In this document: positions 7,160 through 12,004 of the stretch, in pieces | Layout: each line of letters starts with the position of its first letter | How positions within the stretch are numbered: the stretch's first letter is position 1 | Assembly (NCBI GenBank): GCA_021797225.1 | Contig: JAKAAE010000038.1 | Location: 1 to 12,004, forward strand | Direction: 5' to 3' | DNA: 12,004 bases | Source: Thermoplasmata archaeon | GTDB lineage: Archaea; Thermoplasmatota; Thermoplasmata; Thermoplasmatales; Thermoplasmataceae | The notes under the pieces: model-generated | What the model was told of the DNA's origin: nothing | Database searches by the model: none | The model's input: the letters and a program-made list of their open reading frames with translations, nothing else | Position numbers and translations under genes: made by a program

Positions 7160-7837
7160 CTATATATGTGCTAGGTTTGAATAGAAAGCGGTCACAAACT
7201 CTGATATGTATTTCAATTCTTCGGCATTAGGTTTCTTGCCTTCATGTAAAACTCTATTCCTTACTTTATAAAATGAATCAATTAATAACGATTGAAGCTC
7301 AACACCTTTCGTCTTTCCAATATCTGTGATCTTTTCCACCCGTTTTGTAAAAGACATTTCCCTCACAACATTTTCCTTTTCTCCAACCTCGATCAACTTC
7401 TTGTTTATCGAAATATCCAACATACTCAGGAAAAGAGCAGAAGAAGCCCATTCTTCATTGAGCCCTAAAGCAAATAATAGCTCATGATGAGAGCTCAGGA
7501 AATCGTTTTGCGTGGCACCTATGAACCTAGTTGCAATTTCCATTACGTTTTCAAACGATTCATGATATTTGAGAACAAGAGGAAGAGCTACGGAATATAT
7601 CATTCTAAATGCGAATATTAGATCACTTAATTCAGCAGTTTCAGAATTCAACACTGGTAATAAGCTTAGTGAAGGCGGATCAATGTCTTTTATTAAGTCT
7701 CTCAATTTCTGGTAAACATCCGAGGCCAATTTAATTGGAAAACTAGGGTGTGCACTATTTAGTTGTTCATTCAATGCATTAGCCATAAAGAATAACTGCA
7801 CCACTTTGGCTTCAGAATTAGGTGATTTTTCTTTCAT
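7160..7837 (-). CDS. HEPN-domain protein, probable defence or abortive-infection RNase
   Basis: A soluble, largely helical protein of 225 residues. The C-terminal third carries the HEPN signature R193-N194-R195-V196-L197-H198, that is R-N-x-x-x-H, preceded by a long helix (residues 130-150, ASSALFLSMLDISINKKL) and followed by a short helix after HEGKKPN, as in Abi-type and DUF4145-like HEPN proteins. In this superfamily the Arg and His form the metal-independent RNase active site of many toxins, anti-phage proteins and CRISPR effectors. The N-terminal half (1-120) is not a domain I recognise. It has its own TATA box and stands alone among methyltransferase debris. No antitoxin (MNT nucleotidyltransferase) gene is adjacent. 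RNase activity is inferred from the motif only. Non-catalytic HEPN proteins also exist. Confidence 0.65.
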   Translation of the reverse strand: MKEKSPNSEAKVVQLFFMANALNEQLNSAHPSFPIKLASDVYQKLRDLIKDIDPPSLSLLPVLNSETAELSDLIFAFRMIYSVALPLVLKYHESFENVMEIATRFIGATQNDFLSSHHELLFALGLNEEWASSALFLSMLDISINKKLIEVGEKENVVREMSFTKRVEKITDIGKTKGVELQSLLIDSFYKVRNRVLHEGKKPNAEELKYISEFVTAFYSNLAHI

Positions 7838-8168
7838 TTTATTAGAAGTTTAATAAAATATATTAAAGTTTGGATGTTATTTGGTCGGTTGTATAACCTC
7901 TCTTGCTTTATTACCCTTATATTATAATTTCCATCAATTTTTGCAAAGTACAGCAAACCATTCAAGAAACCTGGAATGACTAAGGGGAAGATAATAAAAC
8001 TTGTAGATACAGGAACAGAGATGATACTTAACGATTCCTTGCTAGATACGCTATACAATGATAAAATGATGGATAAAGCCAATGAAGTACGAACTTCAAC
8101 CATAGTGTGATGACATATTTCAGCAAAATCTACCGGACAATTTCCACCATAGATTGAAGCAACAGGGA
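7838..8168. other. AT-rich spacer with one doubtful 44-codon frame
   Basis: These 331 bases separate the HEPN gene from the methyltransferase fragment. Apart from the HEPN promoter, the only coding-like item is a plus-strand ATG frame at 7976-8110 of 44 codons (start MTKGKIIKLVDTGTEM, end EVRTSTIV). It uses codons typical of this genome, has no clear promoter, and its frame is open for only 19 codons upstream. It could be the N-terminal scrap of a transposase or a small regulator; I cannot assign it. The antisense frame across the same bases is hydrophobic and looks like a shadow. Base composition rises sharply just right of 8168. Confidence 0.25.
7856..7868 (-). promoter_or_regulatory. TATA box of the HEPN gene
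   Basis: On the minus strand TTTAATATATTTT lies about 20-31 bases before the ATG at 7837. There is no Shine-Dalgarno site, again the leaderless arrangement. Confidence 0.45.
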
Positions 8169-8903
8169 TTAATAAAACTTTGCAGCGCTCCCTGGAGCAT
8201 GCTTTTCCATATCCCCAAGGGAATCCTTTATGCTCTCTGCTATTGCCCTGGCAAGCGGAGGGGGTACGGCATTGCCTATGACCTTGTATCCGTCGGCAAC
8301 GTTCCTGTACTTGAATATGAAAGAATCCGGGAATCCCTGGACACGGGCGGCCTCCCGTACAGAGAGCCTCCTGTACTGCTGCCCGGAAAACACGAATTTG
8401 TCCACCCCAACCTTGCACATGTCGCATGAATCGGGATGCAGCGAGGCATGCCTTCCGCCTGCCTGTATGGTATAGGACTGCTCTCCCCAGCCCCTCTTCC
8501 TGTTCCTTGACATGTATATCGGCGAAAATGCGCCCACCATGTACTCGTTGTTTGGGGCTTCCAGGGCGGGGTTCGGCCTGTTTCCAGGCATTGCAGGAAC
8601 GGCATCCGGCAGGTTGCCTATTGCCTCTTTCAGGGTGGGCCATTTGCGTGTTGGGGTGTCGTCAATTGAAATGCCTTCCTTTGTGCATTTTGGGGCGGGA
8701 AATCTGTAGCTTATCCCAAGCTTGTCCTGGAAGCCGACTATTATCACCCGCTTCCTCTCCTGGGCTACGCAGTAGTTGCGGGCGTCCAGCAGCTTCCATT
8801 TGACCGAGTAGCCAGGCTCCTCCAGCACAGAAAGGATATTCCTGAAAGCCTTTATGTTCCTTGAGGACACCATGCCCGGAACGTTTTCAGCAACAAAGAA
8901 GAG
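8169..8903 (-). pseudogene. 5'-truncated cytosine-5 DNA methyltransferase (third, G+C-richer)
   Basis: About 244 residues match the back two thirds of a C5-methyltransferase: motif VI in LFFVAENVPG, motif VIII QERKRV, a target-recognition region with SYTIQAGGRHASLHP, motif IX RRLSVREAARVQGFPDSF and motif X IGNAVPPPLARAI, then a normal tail and TAA. Motif I (SAM binding) and motif IV (catalytic Pro-Cys) are missing, because homology stops about ten residues before ENVPG at ~8903, where transposase sequence on the opposite strand begins. The open frame runs on to 8948, but those first 15 codons are antisense of the transposase. The DNA is clearly richer in G+C than its flanks (35 of 60 bases at 8581-8640), so it probably came from a different genome. 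It is inactive as it stands. Confidence 0.8.
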
Positions 8904-9477
8904 GGAAGAACTTGATCTCAAGGATCTGAATGATAAAATCGATGTCATAAGGAAGAAGATATCCGAAATACGGGATCAGAAGGAACTGAAGAAATCCCTT
9001 GGAAAGCTGAAATCACTGGTGAAGTTCACAAAGGATGATACAGTACTGAATGAGAAGAGGATCAATGTCCTGACGAAGCTTACAGGTAGATTCCTCATAG
9101 TCACAAATACCGATCTTAAGGGAGATGAAGTTGTATCGGCATACAAGGAACAGTGGCAGATTGAGAGATCATTCCGAACGATCAAAACATTCCTTGAAAT
9201 CAGGCCAGTGTACCACAGAAAATCTGAAAGGATCAGGGCACATGTGTTTGTGTGTGTATTGTCCCTTCTGCTTTCAAGGCTCATAGAAAAGAAAACGAAA
9301 ATCACAATATCAGAGGCAGGACGAATTCTCTCATACCTGAAGGTTACGCCTGCTCAACTTGGGTCAGGGGTTGTCATGATCAGGTCCGAATCGGAACAGG
9401 CACTGGACTTCCTCAATCAAATGAACATTCCATACCCAGAGAGAATCCTGGATGGTGCACGGACAAAAAAGAGTTAA
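8899..9477 (+). pseudogene. C-terminal third of an IS4/IS1634-type DDE transposase
   Basis: About 190 residues resemble the end of an IS1634/IS4-family transposase: a charged coiled linker (EELDLKDLNDKIDVIRKK), the strand GRFLIVTNTDLKGDEV, the signature YKEQWQIERSFRTIKTF containing the catalytic Glu of the Y-x2-R-x3-E-x6-K type region, then RPVYHRKSERIRAHVFVCVLSLLLSRL. Full transposases of this group are roughly 500-600 residues. The first two catalytic aspartates are missing, so it is dead. The open frame starts at 8854, but its first ~15 codons are antisense to the methyltransferase. Head-to-head joining of two 5'-truncated genes indicates one deletion or recombination event at about 8899-8905, and not simple insertion. 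Confidence 0.8.
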
Positions 9478-9529
9478 ATTCGACAGAGAAGGCAATGTTA
9501 TACTGCTTGAGCATGCATTCTCACCAAAA

Positions 9530-9553
9530 TTAAACTGCGGAACTCAAGTTTAA
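9530..9553. repeat. Short inverted repeat, possible right end of the insertion sequence
   Basis: Arms TTAAACT (9530-9536) and AGTTTAA (9547-9553) are exact reverse complements around a 10-base loop GCGGAACTCA, 53 bases beyond the transposase stop. This is where the right end of such an element would fall. No matching left terminal repeat was found within the window. A weak terminator is the alternative. Confidence 0.3.
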
Positions 9554-9628
9554 AATATGTTATGTATTGGGACTTAACCCGTCTATTGACGCATTTCTCA
9601 TGTTATGTCACTAAAATTCCATATTCAA

Positions 9629-9640
9629 TAAAAATAATAT
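9629..9640 (+). promoter_or_regulatory. Weak TATA-like element before the 68-codon gene
   Basis: TAAAAATAATAT is centred about 28 bases before the ATG at 9663, with no Shine-Dalgarno site. The match is weak in an AT-rich background. Confidence 0.3.
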
Positions 9641-9662
9641 AGGTCGTTAATATAACTTTTAT

Positions 9663-9869
9663 ATGAACCAACTTAACGCTATTGCCGAGAATTTTAAAAG
9701 CATTTTAAAAGATCTGAATACTGCTAAAGAGAAACTTTATCACGATCTTGATACTGGAGCCTCTATGACAAACCTGCGCAATTCCCTTAGAAAATTTCAG
9801 CAGTCTGTCAAGAACAAATATGCAAAAAACACATTAAGGTACATATTAAAAAGATGTGTGTTGCAATGA
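9663..9869 (+). CDS. Small basic helical protein, unknown
   Basis: A 68-residue protein, not recognised. It looks almost wholly helical, with heptad-like hydrophobics in residues 1-30 (MNQLNAIAENFKSIL), a short break near DTGASM (30-35), and a strongly basic second helix (RNSLRKFQQSVKNKYAKN). It ends KRCVLQ. No zinc, HTH or membrane motif is evident. It lies 44 bases before the restriction-modification gene on the same strand, and has a weak TATA element. The following gene has its own TATA box, so the two need not be co-transcribed. A controller protein, a small antitoxin or a remnant of a longer gene are all possible. The coding status itself is moderately uncertain. Confidence 0.4.
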   Translation: MNQLNAIAENFKSILKDLNTAKEKLYHDLDTGASMTNLRNSLRKFQQSVKNKYAKNTLRYILKRCVLQ

Positions 9870-9884
9870 ACAATGCCAGAACCG

Positions 9885-9894
9885 CATATAAAAG
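9885..9894 (+). promoter_or_regulatory. TATA box of the restriction-modification operon
   Basis: CATATAAAAG is centred about 24 bases before the ATG at 9914. A partial Shine-Dalgarno GTGAT (9904-9908) also lies 5 bases before that ATG, so both leaderless and ribosome-site starts are compatible with the same start codon. Confidence 0.5.
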
Positions 9895-9913
9895 ATAAAA
9901 AAAGTGATGAAAA

Positions 9914-11719
9914 ATGGAAGAAGAGAAAGAAGGTTACATAAGAGATTTTATTTCTGATCAGTTAGTTAGAGCCACTCCTGAAGAGATTGAAGCTGTCCAA
10001 GTTTTTATCAGACTACTTGTAGACGATTTTAATTATAAAAAAAATCAGATTCAAGCACACCCACAATTTAGAGTGAGAAAGCGCCCATCTGATGAAACTG
10101 TACATGGTGGTTATCCGGTTGATATTGCAGTTTTTAAAGATGAGGAAAAACAAGGTGATCCTTTTATGATAGTTGAATGTAAACAAACGCGACAACAAGA
10201 TGGTATAAAGCAACTCAAAATTTATCTCAATTTATCACCCGGCACAAACATTGGTGTATGGTTTAACGGAAAAGAACATGTTTATCTACGTAAATATATT
10301 GATAAAACTGGTAATATTAATTATAGAGAGATACCGACAATTCCAAAACTGAATCAACGAATTGAAGATATTGGTAAATACAAAAGAAAAGATCTTGTCC
10401 CCGCAAAAAATCTGAGAACTATTTTTGATGAGATGAGAAATCGCTTGGCTGGGGGTATAACAGGTATAACAAGAGATGAACAAATAGCAGATCAGATAAT
10501 AAATATATTATTCTGTAAAATATACGATGAGATAAATACAGATTTGGACGGAGAAGTAGCATTTAGAGCCGGCATAGATGAAGAAAAAGATAAAGTTGCG
10601 TTGAGAATCAAAACATTATTTAGCAAAGTTAAAAATGAATACAATGATGTATTTGATGCGTCCGATGTAATAAAATTACAGTCAGAACCACTTGTATATA
10701 TAATAGGTCAATTACAAAATTTCTGTATAACGGAAGCAAATCGTGACGCTATCGGAGAAGCCTTTGAAGTATTTATAGGGCCAGCGTTACGTGGTGGTGA
10801 AGGTCAATTTTTTACACCAAGAAATATAGTCAAAATGGTTGTTGATATTCTCGATCCGGAACCAAATCAATCTATAATAGATCCCGCTTGTGGTTCCGGA
10901 GGATTCTTAATAGTTGCATTAGAACATGTTTGGAAGAAACTGGAAGAAGAAGGAAAAAGAAAGGGATGGACCTCCACTATCTTAGAAAACAAGAAGAGGG
11001 ACGCAGCTTCGAGATACTTTAGAGGTATAGATAAAGACAGCTTTTTAGCAAAAGTAACCAAAGCATATATGGCCATAGTAGGCGATGGAAGAGGGGGAGT
11101 ATTCTGTGAGAATAGCCTCAAATTTCCAGATCAATGGCCACCAAAAGTCTCTGAAAAAATACAGCTAGCCTCGTTTAATATTGTACTCACTAATCCACCA
11201 TTCGGAGCAAAAATACAGGTGAGTAAAAAAGATAGTATCCCTCTAGAAAAATACGAGCTAGGATATAAATGGAAATTTGATGAAACCTCGAATAGATGGA
11301 TTAAAACAACTAAAGAACACGAACACCAGCCTCCACAGATATTATTCATTGAAAGATGCTTAAATTTTCTTAAAGAGGGGGGGAAACTAGGAATAGTTCT
11401 ACCAGATGGTGTTCTGGGAAATATAAGTGAGGGTTATATACGCCAATTTATTTTGGATAAAGCCAAAGTGATAGCACTCATAGATTGCCCAATGGAAACA
11501 TTCCAGCCAAGTACTGCGACAAAAACAAGCATTCTGATTTTACAAAAAAGGGAAGGTGAGAAGAAAGAATATCCCATATTTATGGCTATCGCAAAAACGT
11601 GTGGTCATGATCGTCGTGGAAAAGAGATACTTAAAAAAGACGGAAAACCAGATGATGATTTTCCAGAGATAGGTGTGGCCTTCAAAAAATTTAAGGTGGA
11701 AGAAAATGTTGAGTTTTAA
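9914..11719 (+). CDS. Fused restriction nuclease-adenine methyltransferase (HsdR_N domain plus HsdM)
   Basis: A 601-residue bifunctional protein. Residues ~25-130 resemble the N-terminal nuclease domain of Type I HsdR: PVDIAVF with D70 and FMIVECKQTR with E88-x-K90, the PD-(D/E)xK cleavage core, followed by QLKIYLNL and GVWFNGKEHVYLRK. Residues ~160-560 are an HsdM-type N6-adenine methylase: a helical N-terminal bundle, GEGQFFTPRNIVKMVVDIL (295-313), SAM motif I DPACGSGGF (323-331), catalytic motif IV NPPF (427-430), and LPDGVLGN (497-503). Ordinary HsdM is about 500 residues with no nuclease. The gene overlaps the specificity subunit by 14 bases. Cleavage and methylation in one chain plus a separate S subunit, without an HsdR translocase in view, is the layout of BcgI-like Type IIB enzymes. 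All key residues are present, so it is probably active. A true HsdR beyond the window would change the reading. Confidence 0.85.
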   Translation: MEEEKEGYIRDFISDQLVRATPEEIEAVQVFIRLLVDDFNYKKNQIQAHPQFRVRKRPSDETVHGGYPVDIAVFKDEEKQGDPFMIVECKQTRQQDGIKQLKIYLNLSPGTNIGVWFNGKEHVYLRKYIDKTGNINYREIPTIPKLNQRIEDIGKYKRKDLVPAKNLRTIFDEMRNRLAGGITGITRDEQIADQIINILFCKIYDEINTDLDGEVAFRAGIDEEKDKVALRIKTLFSKVKNEYNDVFDASDVIKLQSEPLVYIIGQLQNFCITEANRDAIGEAFEVFIGPALRGGEGQFFTPRNIVKMVVDILDPEPNQSIIDPACGSGGFLIVALEHVWKKLEEEGKRKGWTSTILENKKRDAASRYFRGIDKDSFLAKVTKAYMAIVGDGRGGVFCENSLKFPDQWPPKVSEKIQLASFNIVLTNPPFGAKIQVSKKDSIPLEKYELGYKWKFDETSNRWIKTTKEHEHQPPQILFIERCLNFLKEGGKLGIVLPDGVLGNISEGYIRQFILDKAKVIALIDCPMETFQPSTATKTSILILQKREGEKKEYPIFMAIAKTCGHDRRGKEILKKDGKPDDDFPEIGVAFKKFKVEENVEF

Positions 11720-12004
11720 AATAAAGTCGACAGAGCTTGAAGATCTATTGCTGGTACCTTTTTATAAAGTTTTAAGAATAACAAACAAATCTAAAATCAC
11801 AATAGATAGTGTGGCTGCCGAGATAACAAATGGAATTGACCTTAGGACTTACAAAGATGAAGGACCCCTTTATTTACGTGGTTCAGATATCAAACGTTGT
11901 CAAATAGATCTTTTGACTGCTAAACATGTAGATTTCCCAATAAGTAAAATTCCGTATAAAATAAAATTGGAGCCAGGGGACATACTTATAACAAGAAAAG
12001 GAAC
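11706..12004 (+). CDS. hsdS: Restriction-modification specificity subunit (HsdS-like), cut by window end
   Basis: The first 99 residues of a DNA sequence-recognition subunit run off the window. The first half-site domain is visible: a leading segment with PFYKVLRIT (18-26), then EITNGIDLRTYKDEGPLYLRGSDIKR (39-64) and LEPGDILITRKG (88-99), the conserved end of the first beta region of Methylase_S domains. The ATG at 11706 lies inside the end of the methylase gene, a 14-base overlap implying translational coupling and a shared complex. This subunit would set the target site for both cleavage and methylation. Whether it has one or two recognition domains cannot be seen here. Confidence 0.85.
   Translation, partial: MLSFKIKSTELEDLLLVPFYKVLRITNKSKITIDSVAAEITNGIDLRTYKDEGPLYLRGSDIKRCQIDLLTAKHVDFPISKIPYKIKLEPGDILITRKG

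Noticed and set aside
7834..8643. Long minus-strand open frame of 269 codons
   Set aside because: Its 5' two thirds lie out of frame over the methyltransferase fragment, with Cys/Arg/Gly-rich nonsense composition, and the 3' third is antisense-like hydrophobic sequence. It is a G+C-driven shadow.
9914..11719. Calling this gene a plain Type I HsdM
   Set aside because: The extra N-terminal ~150 residues carry the D and E-x-K residues of a nuclease domain, and the protein is about 100 residues longer than usual HsdM.
1..12004. CRISPR arrays, tRNA or rRNA genes, tandem repeats
   Set aside because: No regularly spaced direct repeats, no cloverleaf or CCA-type tRNA features and no rRNA-like stretches were noticed on either strand by eye.

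Overview
The window looks archaeal, most likely from an acidophilic Thermoplasmatales-type organism (Ferroplasma, Cuniculiplasma, Acidiplasma or a relative). This is inferred from AT-rich DNA rich in ATA and AGA codons, TATA boxes centred about 23-27 bases before start codons (the leaderless-transcript pattern), and Shine-Dalgarno sites of the GGTGA/GGAGG type only inside the operon. No rRNA, tRNA or CRISPR array was seen, so the assignment rests on style, not on a marker gene.

Left half (about 1-5900): a remnant of a thiamine-diphosphate enzyme at the edge, then a tight four-gene operon on the minus strand. In transcription order it encodes a class III aminotransferase, a 12-helix MFS transporter, an M20 carbamoylase/allantoate-amidohydrolase-type enzyme and a YtcJ-type amidohydrolase. 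Genes overlap or nearly touch. Together they suggest uptake and breakdown of an amide or ureido compound to an amino acid, followed by transamination. N-carbamoyl-beta-alanine is one candidate. The operon promoter has a TATA box bracketed by a perfect 9-bp inverted repeat (5879-5911), a good operator candidate.

Right half (about 6000-12004): a defence island made largely of debris. It holds three different cytosine-5 DNA methyltransferase C-terminal pieces. One is plus-strand with its own promoter (6028-6444). One is a short decayed piece hidden in an apparent gene desert (6786-7001). One is a G+C-richer minus-strand fragment (8169 to about 8903) joined head-to-head to the C-terminal third of an IS4/IS1634-type transposase. 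An intact HEPN-domain gene with an RNxxxH motif lies between them (7160-7837).

The island ends in an apparently intact restriction-modification operon. A single 601-residue protein fuses a PD-(D/E)xK nuclease domain of the HsdR N-terminal type to an HsdM-type adenine methylase. It overlaps a specificity-subunit gene cut by the window end. No HsdR helicase is visible, so the layout resembles BcgI-like (Type IIB) systems more than classical Type I. The 68-codon gene just before it is unrecognised.
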